Assembly: GCF_002068095.1 (NCBI RefSeq)
Contig: NZ_LWIG01000001.1
Span: forward strand, 897,372-961,371
Reading direction: 5' to 3'
Origin: Bradyrhizobium sacchari
GTDB taxonomy: Bacteria; Pseudomonadota; Alphaproteobacteria; Rhizobiales; Xanthobacteraceae
DNA length: 64,000 nucleotides
Shown: piece after piece, positions 20,689 through 29,554 of the stretch
Numbering within the stretch: the first letter of the stretch is position 1
Layout of the letters: each line of letters starts with the position of its first letter
Program-made: the position numbers and the translations under genes
Notes under the pieces: generated by a model
Seen by the model: the letters and a program-made list of their open reading frames with translations, nothing else
Database searches by the model: none
Told to the model about the DNA's origin: nothing

Positions 20689-20764
20689 GCCGCAATAGCT
20701 CAGTCGGTAGAGCACGTCATTCGTAATGACGGGGTCGGGGGTTCGAATCCCTCTTGCGGCACCA
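20689..20764 (+). tRNA. tRNA-Thr (anticodon CGT)
   Basis: The acceptor arms GCCGCAA / TTGCGGC pair perfectly. D-arm GCTC...GAGC, anticodon stem CGTCA / TGACG with loop TTCGTAA (anticodon CGT, reads ACG), T-loop TTCGAAT, discriminator A and encoded CCA at 20762-20764. It sits alone after hemY. Confidence 0.97.
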
Positions 20765-20988
20765 GCCTTCGCTGGCTTGCCAGCTTCGGCCGGGCAAGCC
20801 TTTTCGTAGCGAAGCTGCTACGCCATAGCTGAAGGCGACGGCGGGCTTACCTTGCAATCCGCCTTGTTCATCCCAGGCACCCCCGTCACCAGCGACACTG
20901 GCTCGACCCAGTCCAAGTGACGTCTCTCACATAATCTCGCGCCGGCCATCCCTAGTGTCCGCCTCACGCAAACACGGGGAGATTTCAC
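20765..20988. other. Post-tRNA intergenic region with short repeats
   Basis: Contains an inverted segment (GTAGCGAAGCTGCTACGCCA) typical of repeat debris next to Bradyrhizobium tRNA genes. I see no gene; the minus-strand frame across it is an antisense shadow of the following gene. Confidence 0.45.
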
Positions 20989-21354
20989 ATGCGCAAGATC
21001 ATTCTGGTCGCCGCCATGGTCCTGGCTTCCGCATCTGCCGAGGCTAGCGACCGCAGCCTGTCGCTCGCTGCGGCGCCCGAGCAGACCTCTTCTCAGCCAG
21101 CACCGGCGACAACCATCACCACGGCGCAGGTCAGCGATGTCGCACCAGCTGCCGAGACTCCGAAACATGTCGATCGTCCGCCGGCAGTCTCGGCGCCTGC
21201 TGAGGTGACTGCTCCCACCACGGCCACAACCGCCTCCGCACCGGCGGCGACCAAGCCCGCGAAGACTGCAAGGGCGGACAAGCCGAAGCACAAGCGCGGC
21301 TGGACCGAACGGCGCATCATCAGCGAGCTGCATCGCCACGGCATCTACTGGTAG
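20989..21354 (+). CDS. Small secreted protein of unknown function
   Basis: A 121-residue protein with a clear signal peptide (MRKIILVAAMVLASASAEA), then an Ala/Thr/Pro-rich low-complexity stretch (about 30-85), and a short basic C-terminal block KPKHKRGWTERRIISELHRHGIYW. The C-terminal block looks like the conserved part; similar tails occur in small rhizobial exported proteins, but I cannot name a domain. The start is supported by GGGGAG at the right spacing. Convergent with the deacetylase gene across a hairpin. Confidence 0.7.
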   Translation: MRKIILVAAMVLASASAEASDRSLSLAAAPEQTSSQPAPATTITTAQVSDVAPAAETPKHVDRPPAVSAPAEVTAPTTATTASAPAATKPAKTARADKPKHKRGWTERRIISELHRHGIYW

Positions 21355-21373
21355 GCGGCCCTTCAAAAAGCAA

Positions 21374-21397
21374 ATGGCCGGGCAAAGGCCCGGCCAT
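21374..21397. terminator. Hairpin terminator between convergent genes
   Basis: Ten-base perfect arms ATGGCCGGGC / GCCCGGCCAT with a 4-base loop. Read on the minus strand it is followed by TTGCTTTTTG, so it is a good rho-independent terminator for the deacetylase; on the plus strand the T-run is missing. Confidence 0.75.
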
Positions 21398-21424
21398 GAC
21401 GTTTGAGGAAGCCTTCGAGCGAGC

Positions 21425-22486
21425 TTACTGCGAGACCGTCTGCACCACGCTCGAGATCGGGCGCGTGTTCGTGCCCGCGGTCGGCACCTTCATGTCCTTC
21501 ATCAGCGCCTCGTCATATTCCGGCAGCGTCTGAAGCGTCGTCTTGGCCTTCATCTGCACGACCTTGTAGCCGCCGGCCTTGAGCCGCGCGAGCAGCGCCG
21601 GCATGGCTTCGCCGGTGTGCTTCTGGAAGTCGTGCATCAGGATGATGCCCTTGCCGAGCTTGTCGAGCCGCGTCATCACCGTCTCGATGATCTTCTCCGG
21701 CGTCGCGCCCTTCCGGAAGTCGAAGGAGTCGATGTCGGTCGAGAACATCGCGACGTTGCGGGTGCCGAAATAGCTGACGATCGCCGGATTGTGCTGAAGC
21801 TGCGGGAAGCGGAAGAACGGCGCGGGGTTGGCGCCGAGCGCGAATTTCACCGCGCTGATACCCTTTTCAACCTCGTCCTTGGCCATCTGCTCGGTCATCT
21901 TCTTGCCGTTCAAATTGACGTGCGACCAGGTGTGCGTACCGACCGTATGGCCCTGGGCCAGCACCTGGCGCAGGATCTCCGGATGATAGGTCGCATGCTT
22001 GCCGACCGAGAAGAACAGGCCCTTGGTGCATTCATCCGCGAGCGCCTTCAGCACGGCGGGCGTGTTCACCGGCCAGGGACCGTCGTCGAAGGTCAACACG
22101 ACTTCCTTCTCGGTGAGGAAGTCGAACTGCTTGAAATGGTCGAAGCCGAAGCCGGGACCGCCGGTGGTGTCGATCTCGACCACGCGGGAGACGCCCAGGG
22201 CGTTCGGATTGGCGCAGGCCTGCTTCGGCTGAACTGGCGTGGCCGGAGCGGGCGCAGGCGCTTGGGCCTGGGCAACGGCCGTCGGCTTCGCCGCGATCGT
22301 TGCGGTGGTGGCGACGTCGTCCTTGGCGGCGATTTTCGCCTGTGCCGGCAATGGATCGGCGGCACGGGCGGCAACTGTCTTGGGGGCGCCCTGATCGGCG
22401 CTCGCGGAATAATAAAACCAACCGCCGGCGGCGATCACGACCGCCGCAACTACACTGGCCAGCATCAGGCCCAACGCATTACGCAT
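21425..22486 (-). CDS. Polysaccharide deacetylase (NodB-like, CE4), membrane-anchored
   Basis: Removes N-acetyl (or O-acetyl) groups from a polysaccharide in the periplasm. 353 residues: an N-terminal membrane anchor (ALGLMLASVVAAVVIAAGGWFYY), a Pro/Ala-rich linker to about 90, then a NodB homology domain with TFDDGP (catalytic base and metal Asp), the zinc His pair in GTHTWSH, FFRFPQ, DIDSFDF and ILMHDFQKHT. All five CE4 motifs are recognisable. The ATG at 22486 has GGAAAGAG before it; the TTG at 22501 is less likely. It is not a nodulation nodB: no other nod genes are near and the linker and anchor differ. Confidence 0.92.
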   Translation of the reverse strand: MRNALGLMLASVVAAVVIAAGGWFYYSASADQGAPKTVAARAADPLPAQAKIAAKDDVATTATIAAKPTAVAQAQAPAPAPATPVQPKQACANPNALGVSRVVEIDTTGGPGFGFDHFKQFDFLTEKEVVLTFDDGPWPVNTPAVLKALADECTKGLFFSVGKHATYHPEILRQVLAQGHTVGTHTWSHVNLNGKKMTEQMAKDEVEKGISAVKFALGANPAPFFRFPQLQHNPAIVSYFGTRNVAMFSTDIDSFDFRKGATPEKIIETVMTRLDKLGKGIILMHDFQKHTGEAMPALLARLKAGGYKVVQMKAKTTLQTLPEYDEALMKDMKVPTAGTNTRPISSVVQTVSQ

Positions 22487-22738
22487 CGCTACTCTTTCCA
22501 ATTACGCAACCAAACCGGCGGAATCTCCCGCGCGACGAGCCATTAATGCGAAGGAACAGTTAACGTGACACCAACACGACAGCGGATGCGGAGGAATTTC
22601 AGCAGGGTGGGCCAAAGTGACCGAGGTCACAGAGCGCAGGGCTCTCGTGACCGTCATCACAGTGGAAACTGTTTTGGCGGAGCATCGTAGTTCCCATTAA
22701 CAACGGGCCCGCGATGGCGGTGCCAATGGGAGCTTCAA

Positions 22739-23047
22739 ATGACCACGTCCTGCACCACCAAGTCCCTGAGTAGCAAGATCCGCGACACTGGCCTCGCGCT
22801 GGGCTTCGCCGCCCTCGTCTCGATCGTCTCGACGAGTTCGAGCTTCGCCTTCTCGGCCGAGGCGCAGCAGCAGTGCACCGGCGATGCCTTCCGCCTGTGC
22901 TCGTCGGAAATCCCCAACATCCCGAAGATCACCGCGTGCATGATGAAGCATCGCTCGGATCTGAGCGCCGGCTGCCGCGCGGTGATGGACAAGGACCTCG
23001 CCAAGGGCGCCTCACGCAAGGTCGCTGACGCGCAGGACAAGCAGTAA
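22739..23047 (+). CDS. Small exported cysteine-rich-repeat protein 1
   Basis: 102 residues with a long N-terminal signal or anchor region (LALGFAALVSIVSTSSSFAFSAEA), then a four-cysteine unit: CTGDAFRLC, CMMKHR, LSAGC. The spacing resembles the cysteine-rich repeat of Golgi glycoprotein 1-like proteins. A smaller relative follows at 23236 with the same spacing. Start supported by GGGAG six bases upstream. Function unknown; two disulfides in the periplasm are likely by inference. Confidence 0.75.
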   Translation: MTTSCTTKSLSSKIRDTGLALGFAALVSIVSTSSSFAFSAEAQQQCTGDAFRLCSSEIPNIPKITACMMKHRSDLSAGCRAVMDKDLAKGASRKVADAQDKQ

Positions 23048-23235
23048 GAGACAAACAGTAAGAGAACGCGCAGCGCCGCAGGCGTTGCGTTCGACGAGCT
23101 CCCCTCGCGATGCGCCCCGGCGTCAAGCCGGGGCCACGCGGCGGTGTGATGCAGCCTGAAAATAAAGCCGTTGCGGCTGAGTGATCGTCGCACTAGCTTC
23201 GCCCGCACTTTCGTCCGGGTAAGAGGCATTACGCG

Positions 23236-23451
23236 ATGACCAGATTTCTTTTTATTGTTTCCTTGCTCCTGTGCGCATCCGCCGCGTCCGCGCAACAGCA
23301 GCCCGGACACGACGCCTGCGCGCGCGATGTCAGCCGGTTCTGCCGCGCCGTGATGAACAATGGCGATGGCGCCGTGCTGGCGTGCCTCAAGCAGAACCGC
23401 ACCCGCCTCAGCAAGGCCTGCGACAAGGTGCTGACGGACCACGGGCAGTGA
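23236..23451 (+). CDS. Small exported cysteine-rich-repeat protein 2
   Basis: 71 residues: signal peptide MTRFLFIVSLLLCASAASA, then CARDVSRFCRAVM, CLKQNRTRLSKAC. The four cysteines follow the pattern C-x7-C-x12..13-C-x11-C of the upstream paralogue (22739-23047), with LS(A/K)(G/A)C as the shared end. Preceded by a GTAAGAGG-type Shine-Dalgarno. Function unknown. Confidence 0.75.
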   Translation: MTRFLFIVSLLLCASAASAQQQPGHDACARDVSRFCRAVMNNGDGAVLACLKQNRTRLSKACDKVLTDHGQ

Positions 23452-23456
23452 TCTCG

Positions 23457-23480
23457 GTCGTCCCGGCAGGCCGGGACGAC
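23457..23480. terminator. Perfect hairpin between convergent genes
   Basis: Eleven-base perfect arms GTCGTCCCGGC / GCCGGGACGAC with a 2-base loop, between the small cysteine-rich gene (plus) and the MFS gene (minus). No T-run, so this may be a terminator or a minimal palindromic repeat. Confidence 0.5.
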
Positions 23481-23487
23481 AGCGGGG

Positions 23488-25170
23488 CTACGTGCTGCTT
23501 CCCGCTGCGACCACCGGCAGCACTTCGTCCTTCGCGCGGTCCGGCGTCTCGTCCTTCCAGCGCACCGAGCCGAACGGGCGCTCCAGCATGCGGCGGACGC
23601 GCACCGGCTCGGGGCCGATATGGAAATCGATCGCCTGCTGGTGCAGCGCGCGTTCGGACAGGGTCGAGCGGTTGCGCTGGCGCAAGTAGTCGAACCAGGT
23701 CGGGCAGTGATAGCGCTCGGTCCACAATTCGGGGTCGGCGATGTCGCGCGCGATCGACCAGCCATAGGCGCCATTGCGCTGCCTCGAGAGCTGCACGTCC
23801 TGCATCACATTGTGGAAGGCGCGCGCGTTCTCCTGGGAGACGCGATACTCGATCTCGACCACCAGCGGTCCGCTGCGGCCGGTGAGCGACAGCCGGACTT
23901 CCGGATCGGCGAGCACTTCGGCATCCTCGTTGCGAGCGCCGACGCGCGGCATCGTGAGCCAGATCCCGAGCAGCGGCGAGAGCAGCATCAAGCCGGCGGC
24001 AACGAGCAGCGCGACCTCGACGCCGGCATAGTCGGTGAGATGGCCCCAGCCCCAGGCGCCGATCGCGATGCCGCCGGAAATCGAGGCCTGGAACGCTGCC
24101 AGCGAGCGGCCCGCGACCCAGCGCGGCGCAGAGAGCTGCACGCCGATATTGAACAGCGCGACCGCCGCCATCCAGACCGCGCCGGCGAGCACCAGCGCGG
24201 TGGCCGTCAGCACCGGCTCCGTGCTCACGGCGAGCGCGGCCATCGCGAACGCCATCGAGATGGTGCAGGCGCGGATCGCGGCCTCGCCGCTCATGCGTTT
24301 GCGGAGTTCGTGGATGTTGAGCGCGCCGACCACCGCACCCATGCCGAAGGCGCCGAGCATGATGCCGTAGGTCTGCGCGCCGCCATGCAAGAGGTCGCGC
24401 GCGACCAGCGGCATCAGCGCCATCACGGCGCCGCCGATCAGGCCCATCACCAGAGTGCGCAGCAGCACGATCTTGATCGGCGGCGAGTTGGTGATGTAGC
24501 GGAAGCCCGAGACCATGGCGCGGTTGAGCTTTTCCCGCGGCAGCCGCGACGGCTCCACCGAACGGCGCCAGAGCAGCAGCACCACCAGCAGCGGCAGATA
24601 GAGAATCGCATTGCAGGCAAAGGCGGCGACTGCGCCGAGCGCGGCGACGATGACGCCGCCGACCGCGGGACCGAAGCTGCGCGCGATATTGTAGCTGATG
24701 CCGTTCAGAGCGACCGCCGACGGCAGGGCTTCCGGCGGCACCTGCTCGCTGACCGAGGATTGCCAGGCAGGTCCGAACAGCGCGTTGCCGCTGCCCACCA
24801 CGAAGCAGAACGCGAGCAGCGTTTCCGGCGTGATGAGCTTGAGGCCCGCGAGGATCGTCAGCGCGCTCGCGCCGGTCAGCGCGATCGCGAGCGAGACCAG
24901 GGTGACGACGCGACGGTCATACATGTCGGCGATGGCGCCGGCCGGCATCGAGATCAGCATGATCGGCAGCATCAAGGCGGTCTGCACCAGCGCCACCTTG
25001 TCCGCCGAAGCCGCCATCTGCGTCATCGCCCAGGCCGCGCCCACGCCCTGGATCAAGAGCCCGAGATTGGAGAGCAGGCTGGCGAGCCAGATGCGCCGGA
25101 ACACAGTGAACCGCAGGGGGGCGGTGATGCCCTCGCCGGCGAATGTCTGACGGTTCGGCTGCTCGGTCAT
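23488..25170 (-). CDS. MFS transporter, MFS_3 (enterobactin-exporter-like) family
   Basis: A 560-residue inner-membrane exporter. Twelve hydrophobic helices are seen between about residues 25 and 410, with the cytoplasmic loop motif GAIADMYDRR after helix 2 typical of MFS. The C-terminal 140 residues are soluble (VVVEIEYRVSQENARAFHNVMQDVQ onward) and resemble a ferredoxin-like dimeric alpha/beta barrel, which is characteristic of the PF05977 branch. Start MTEQPNR at 25170 has GGAAGGGGAT upstream. Substrate unknown. Single gene, divergent from the hydrolase gene at 25321. Confidence 0.88.
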   Translation of the reverse strand: MTEQPNRQTFAGEGITAPLRFTVFRRIWLASLLSNLGLLIQGVGAAWAMTQMAASADKVALVQTALMLPIMLISMPAGAIADMYDRRVVTLVSLAIALTGASALTILAGLKLITPETLLAFCFVVGSGNALFGPAWQSSVSEQVPPEALPSAVALNGISYNIARSFGPAVGGVIVAALGAVAAFACNAILYLPLLVVLLLWRRSVEPSRLPREKLNRAMVSGFRYITNSPPIKIVLLRTLVMGLIGGAVMALMPLVARDLLHGGAQTYGIMLGAFGMGAVVGALNIHELRKRMSGEAAIRACTISMAFAMAALAVSTEPVLTATALVLAGAVWMAAVALFNIGVQLSAPRWVAGRSLAAFQASISGGIAIGAWGWGHLTDYAGVEVALLVAAGLMLLSPLLGIWLTMPRVGARNEDAEVLADPEVRLSLTGRSGPLVVEIEYRVSQENARAFHNVMQDVQLSRQRNGAYGWSIARDIADPELWTERYHCPTWFDYLRQRNRSTLSERALHQQAIDFHIGPEPVRVRRMLERPFGSVRWKDETPDRAKDEVLPVVAAGSST

Positions 25171-25320
25171 ATCCCCTTCCAAATGGGCTGGCAGAAGTGG
25201 TCTTGGAGTGGTCTTCGGGTGATTCCGGCAAAGCCAGTGATGCCCGCGAAAGTCCTTCGCTGTCCAGTGCTTAGGCCGCTATAAGCGGTGCAAAGACTGA
25301 GGTTTTGCCGGGAGGAACAG

Positions 25321-26691
25321 ATGAGGCTGTCGCGACGGACGATCCTGCTGGGGGCGGGCAGCTTGCCTTTCGCGGGTGCGAGCTTGCGGACAAGCGTGCT
25401 GGCCCAGACGGCGCCCGCAGCGCAAAACGCGGAAGTGCCGCCGATCCTGTTCGTCCACGGCAATGGCGACTACGACGCGCTCTGGATGACGGCGCTGTGG
25501 CGGATGGAATCCAACGGCATCGCCCGCGATCGCATGATGGCGATCAACTTCACCGATCCGCTCGCGCGCAGCGACGACAAGGTCGAGCAGCCGAACCGCT
25601 CCTCGACCGAGGACCAGCGCCGCGAGCTCGCCGCTGCCATCACTGAACTGAAGCGCCGGACTGGAGCTCCGCGCGTGGCGCTGGTCGGCAGCTCGCGCGG
25701 CGGCAACGCGATCCGCAACGTCATCAGGAATGGCGGCGCGGGCGATGTCAGCCACGCCGTCCTGTGCGGCACGCCCAATCACGGCGTGTTCGCGACCGAC
25801 GACCAGCCCAACAACGAGTTCAACGGCCGCGGCCCGTTCCTGCGCGGCCTGAACGAGGGCGAGAGCGAGGTGACGCCGGGTGTTGCCTTCCTCACCCTGC
25901 GCAGCGACGGCCTGGACAAATATGCGCAGAGCGACGGCCGCCTCATCGGCAAGCCGGGAACGCCGACCAATGTCACGGCCGAGGGACCGGAGCTGAAGGG
26001 CGCCACCAATCTCGTGCTCGGCGCGCTCGACCATCGCGAGGTGGCATTCCACCCGCGCGCCTTCCGCGAAATCTACAAGTTCATCGCGGGGCGTGAGCCC
26101 CAGCGAATTGCGATCGTCCCGGAGCAGAGTGTCCGCCTGAACGGCCTCGTCACCGGCACGCCCGGCGGCGTGCCGACCAATCGCCCGGTCACGGGCGCAA
26201 CCGTCGAGATATTTCGCGTCGATCCCGATACCGGAGAGCGCAAGGGCAGTGCCGTGCACAGCGCGAAGACCGGCGCTGACGGCCGCTGGGGGCCGGCGCA
26301 GGTCGATCCGTCCTGGTCGCTCGAATTCGTCCTGAGGGCGCCGGAGGCGCCGACCACGCACATCTATCGTTCGCCCTTCCCGCGCTCGTCCGACGTCGTG
26401 CATCTGCGGCCCGCGCGCCCGCTGGGACCTTCGGACAAGGACGCCGGTGGGATCGTGATCATGTCGCGTCCGCGCGGCTATTTCGGCCTGCCGCGGGACG
26501 TGGTGCTGTTCGACGGCAAGGAGCCCGCCGACGTCAAGTCGGGCGTGCCCACGGATGCGGCAGCGACATTGCGGCTTCCGGCGGCCGGGATCGGGCGTAA
26601 CATCGTGGCCCAGTTCGGCGAAGAACGGATTGTGGCACGCGCCTGGCCGACCGCCGAGAACAGGATTGCGATCACTGAGATGACTTACTAG
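25321..26691 (+). CDS. Tat-exported alpha/beta hydrolase (lipase/esterase-like)
   Basis: A 456-residue exported enzyme. The N-terminus MRLSRRTILLGAG is a twin-arginine signal. The hydrolase fold follows: ILFVHGNGDYDALW (oxyanion region), nucleophile in LVGSSRGGNA (GxSxG), and a candidate His in GALDHREVAFHPRAF. Residues from about 265 form a separate beta-rich accessory domain (NGLVTGTPGG...VTGATVEIFRVDPDTGERKG), similar in style to carboxypeptidase-regulatory or Ig-like folds. Start with GGAGGAAC upstream. Co-directional with the P450 gene 34 bases downstream. Substrate unknown; a lipid or polyester is plausible. Confidence 0.82.
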   Translation: MRLSRRTILLGAGSLPFAGASLRTSVLAQTAPAAQNAEVPPILFVHGNGDYDALWMTALWRMESNGIARDRMMAINFTDPLARSDDKVEQPNRSSTEDQRRELAAAITELKRRTGAPRVALVGSSRGGNAIRNVIRNGGAGDVSHAVLCGTPNHGVFATDDQPNNEFNGRGPFLRGLNEGESEVTPGVAFLTLRSDGLDKYAQSDGRLIGKPGTPTNVTAEGPELKGATNLVLGALDHREVAFHPRAFREIYKFIAGREPQRIAIVPEQSVRLNGLVTGTPGGVPTNRPVTGATVEIFRVDPDTGERKGSAVHSAKTGADGRWGPAQVDPSWSLEFVLRAPEAPTTHIYRSPFPRSSDVVHLRPARPLGPSDKDAGGIVIMSRPRGYFGLPRDVVLFDGKEPADVKSGVPTDAAATLRLPAAGIGRNIVAQFGEERIVARAWPTAENRIAITEMTY

Positions 26692-26725
26692 CTATTTGCC
26701 TGCGTCACATCCTCGGGAGGGAGCC

Positions 26726-28093
26726 ATGAATATCGCCAGCGTGCGTCGGCCCATCGTCCCCCCGGCGCCGCCGCGTGCGCCCGACGACATGTCGTTCCTC
26801 GGCCGCGTCGCGGTGATCCGCCGGAACATGATCGCGACCTGGGGCCAGCGCGCCTATGAGGAAGACGTCGTCAAGGGCCGGTTCTTCCTTCGCAACAGCT
26901 TCATCCTGAACCAGCCGGATGCGATCCGGCACGTCCTGCTCACCAACTACGAGAACTACACGCGCACGCCGGCCGGCATCCGCATGCTGCGTCCCGTGCT
27001 CGGCGAAGGTCTTCTGATCGCAGAAGGCCACTCCTGGACGTTCCAGCGCCGCACGCTCGCGCCGGCCTTCACGCCGCGCGCGACAGCGAACCTCGTTCCG
27101 CACATGACCGCGGTGCTCGACGAGACCATCGCCAAGCTCGATGCGCGCACGAGCGAGCCGGTGGACTTGCGCGAGATCATGCAGCGCATGACGCTCGAGA
27201 TCGCCGGGCGCACGATGTTCTCGTTTGGCATGGACCGGCACGGCGCGACTTTGCGCAATTTCGTCGTGGAGTACGGCGAGCGGCTCGGACGGCCCTACTT
27301 CCTCGACATGCTGCTGCCGGTGTCCTGGCCGACCCCGATGGATCGTGCCCGTGCTCGCTTCCGCAAGCGCTGGACCGAGTTCGTTGCGACGTTGATCGCC
27401 GAGCGGCGCAAGATGGGCAAGAAGGACGGCGCACCGCCGCGCGACCTGTTCGATCTCATGGACGAGGCGCGCGATCCCGAAACCGGCAAGGGCTTTTCCG
27501 ACGCGCAGCTCATCGACGAGGTCGCGACCATGATCCTCGCCGGCCACGAGACCACGGCGACGGCGCTGTTCTGGGCGCTCTATCTGCTCGCGCTCGATCC
27601 GGAGACGCAGGAGGAGGTCGCCTTCGAGACGCGGGGCGAGCATCTCGACAGCATCGCCGATATCGACCGCCAGAAATTCACCCGCGCGGTGATCGATGAG
27701 ACGATGCGGCTCTATCCGCCCGCCTTCCTGGTCGCGCGCGCCGCGCGCGAGAAGGACAATGCAGCCGGCGTCGAGATCGCCAAGGGCGATATTATCATGA
27801 TCGCGCCCTGGCTGCTGCACCGGCACGAGAAGCTGTGGGAGCAGCCGAACGCGTTCATTCCAAAACGCTTCATGTCGAAAGAGCCCGACCGTTTCGCCTA
27901 TCTGCCGTTCGGCGCCGGCCCGCGGGTCTGCATCGGCGCGCCGTTTGCGCAGGCCGAATCCGTGCTGGCGCTGGCCCGGCTGATCGGCGCCTTCCGCGTC
28001 GAGCTTGCCGAAGCGACGAATCCCGTGATTCCGCATGGCGTCGTCACGACGCAGCCGGATCACTCACCCATGTTCCGCATCACGCGTCGATGA
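26726..28093 (+). CDS. Cytochrome P450
   Basis: A 455-residue soluble heme monooxygenase. The I-helix oxygen-binding motif AGHETTA, the K-helix ETMRLYPP, and the heme loop FGAGPRVCIG with ligand Cys402 are intact. The N-terminus has no membrane anchor (starts MNIASVRRPIVPPAPPRAPDD). The WTFQRRTLAPAF block suggests a CYP4/CYP102-like fatty-acid or hydrocarbon hydroxylase branch, but the substrate is unknown. The GGGAGG Shine-Dalgarno fixes the ATG at 26726. It sits between a Tat hydrolase and a cyclase gene with short gaps, so co-transcription is likely. No ferredoxin or reductase partner is near. Confidence 0.94.
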   Translation: MNIASVRRPIVPPAPPRAPDDMSFLGRVAVIRRNMIATWGQRAYEEDVVKGRFFLRNSFILNQPDAIRHVLLTNYENYTRTPAGIRMLRPVLGEGLLIAEGHSWTFQRRTLAPAFTPRATANLVPHMTAVLDETIAKLDARTSEPVDLREIMQRMTLEIAGRTMFSFGMDRHGATLRNFVVEYGERLGRPYFLDMLLPVSWPTPMDRARARFRKRWTEFVATLIAERRKMGKKDGAPPRDLFDLMDEARDPETGKGFSDAQLIDEVATMILAGHETTATALFWALYLLALDPETQEEVAFETRGEHLDSIADIDRQKFTRAVIDETMRLYPPAFLVARAAREKDNAAGVEIAKGDIIMIAPWLLHRHEKLWEQPNAFIPKRFMSKEPDRFAYLPFGAGPRVCIGAPFAQAESVLALARLIGAFRVELAEATNPVIPHGVVTTQPDHSPMFRITRR

Positions 28094-28144
28094 CAAGGCG
28101 ATTGCCTGGACGACGGCGTGATCCAACAGAGATAGAGCCCCGCC

Positions 28145-29554
28145 ATGAGCGACATCCAGGCCCAGTTTTCCGTTCTGAAGCAGACCGCCGATCCGAAGGC
28201 GGTCGATGAGATTGCGCGCCTCATCAAGGACGGCGAGGATCACGAGCTCAACCGTGTCAATGTCCTCGATTTCGCCAGGCAGCATGGTGTCGACGAAGAG
28301 CGCGCGATCTCCGCCTTCCTGCATTCGGCGCGGCTCGGGCTGTTCGATCTCGGCTGGAACGTGCTGTGTCCGGGCTGCGGCGGCGTGCTCGGGGCGCACT
28401 CGACCCTGAAGGCGCTCAAGCCCGATGATTACCACTGCGCGCTCTGCGCCTGCGGCTACAAGGCTTCCGTCGACGACCAGGTCGAGGTGTCCTTCACCGT
28501 GAACCCGCGCGTTCGGCACATCGCGGCGCACGATCCGGATACGCTTCCGGTATGGGAATATTTCAAACAGGTGTTCTGGAGCTCGGGCGTCGACTTCAAC
28601 AAGGAATCGTTTGCGACACTCGCCAACGAGGTGACGCTGGATACGATGGAGCTGCCGGCCGGCGAGAAGGCGACGATGTCGCTGCAACTGCCGAACGATT
28701 TCGTCATCATCTTCGAGCCGGTGACGCACGCCGCCCATTTCATCGACGTCCAGGGCGAGCCGACCAAGGACCGCCAGCAGCTCGCCATCATGTACAACAA
28801 GGTGCAGGCGCCGACGGGGACCACGACCATGCGGCCGGGCCCGTTGCGATTGTCGCTGGAGAACCAGGCCGGCGTGCGCGTGCTGCCGTCGGTGTTCATC
28901 GCGGCCGAGGCGCTTCACCACCTGATCGGCAAGCGCAAGCCGTTCCTCACCGCCAAGCGGATGCTATCGAACCAGACCTTCCGCGATGTGTTCAAGGCGG
29001 ACAATCTCAGTCTCGACCAGCGGCTGCAGATTACCTCGCTCACCTTCCTGTTCACCGATCTAAAGGGCTCGACCGCGCTCTATGAGCGCGTCGGCGATCT
29101 CGCCGCCTTCGACCTCGTGCGCGCGCATTTCCATGCGCTGCTCGAGATCATCTCCTCCGAGAAGGGCGCGGTGGTGAAGACCATCGGCGATGCCGTGATG
29201 GCGACCTTCGTCCGTCCCGAGCACGCGATCGTCGCGGGCTTGCGCATGCGCGCGGCAATGGACGAGCTCAACAAGCAGCGCGGTACCGCCGACCTCATCG
29301 TCAAGATCGGCATCCACGAAGGGCCGTGCCTTGCGGTCATGCTCAACGAGCGACAGGATTATTTCGGCCAGACCGTCAACATCGCCGCCCGCGTGCAGAG
29401 CCTGTCGACGGCGCAGGAGATCCACATCACCGGGCCGGTGGCGGATGCGCCGGCGGTCGCCGAACTCCTCCAGCAACGCGAGATCAAGCCGATCCAGAAA
29501 CAGGCCGCGCTGCGCGGCATCGCCGACAAGATGGTGGTGTACGAGATACCGTGA
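28145..29554 (+). CDS. Class III adenylate cyclase with N-terminal zinc-ribbon DUF5939-type domain
   Basis: 469 residues. The N-terminal part has a winged-helix-like opening (about 1-70), then paired cysteines CPGCGG and CALCACG about 25 residues apart that look like a zinc ribbon, then a beta-rich DUF5939-like domain (about 110-285). The C-terminal cyclase domain has LFTDLKGSTALYE (metal Asp), VVKTIGDAVMATF and YFGQTVNIAARVQSL; the transition-state Asn/Arg are intact. Probably cAMP-producing and regulated by the N-terminal domain. Gap of 51 bases after the P450 gene. Confidence 0.88.
   Translation: MSDIQAQFSVLKQTADPKAVDEIARLIKDGEDHELNRVNVLDFARQHGVDEERAISAFLHSARLGLFDLGWNVLCPGCGGVLGAHSTLKALKPDDYHCALCACGYKASVDDQVEVSFTVNPRVRHIAAHDPDTLPVWEYFKQVFWSSGVDFNKESFATLANEVTLDTMELPAGEKATMSLQLPNDFVIIFEPVTHAAHFIDVQGEPTKDRQQLAIMYNKVQAPTGTTTMRPGPLRLSLENQAGVRVLPSVFIAAEALHHLIGKRKPFLTAKRMLSNQTFRDVFKADNLSLDQRLQITSLTFLFTDLKGSTALYERVGDLAAFDLVRAHFHALLEIISSEKGAVVKTIGDAVMATFVRPEHAIVAGLRMRAAMDELNKQRGTADLIVKIGIHEGPCLAVMLNERQDYFGQTVNIAARVQSLSTAQEIHITGPVADAPAVAELLQQREIKPIQKQAALRGIADKMVVYEIP

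Noticed and set aside
20689..21354. Integration site of a genomic island at tRNA-Thr
   Set aside because: No integrase and no direct repeat of the tRNA 3' end is seen within the window; the genes after it look like ordinary chromosome.
21425..22486. nodB of a nodulation island
   Set aside because: The membrane anchor and long linker, and absence of other nod genes, point to a general polysaccharide deacetylase.
23620..25284. 554-codon plus-strand frame over the MFS gene
   Set aside because: Composition of a shadow (Arg/Glu/His/Gln rich) with no recognisable fold; the MFS protein is certain.
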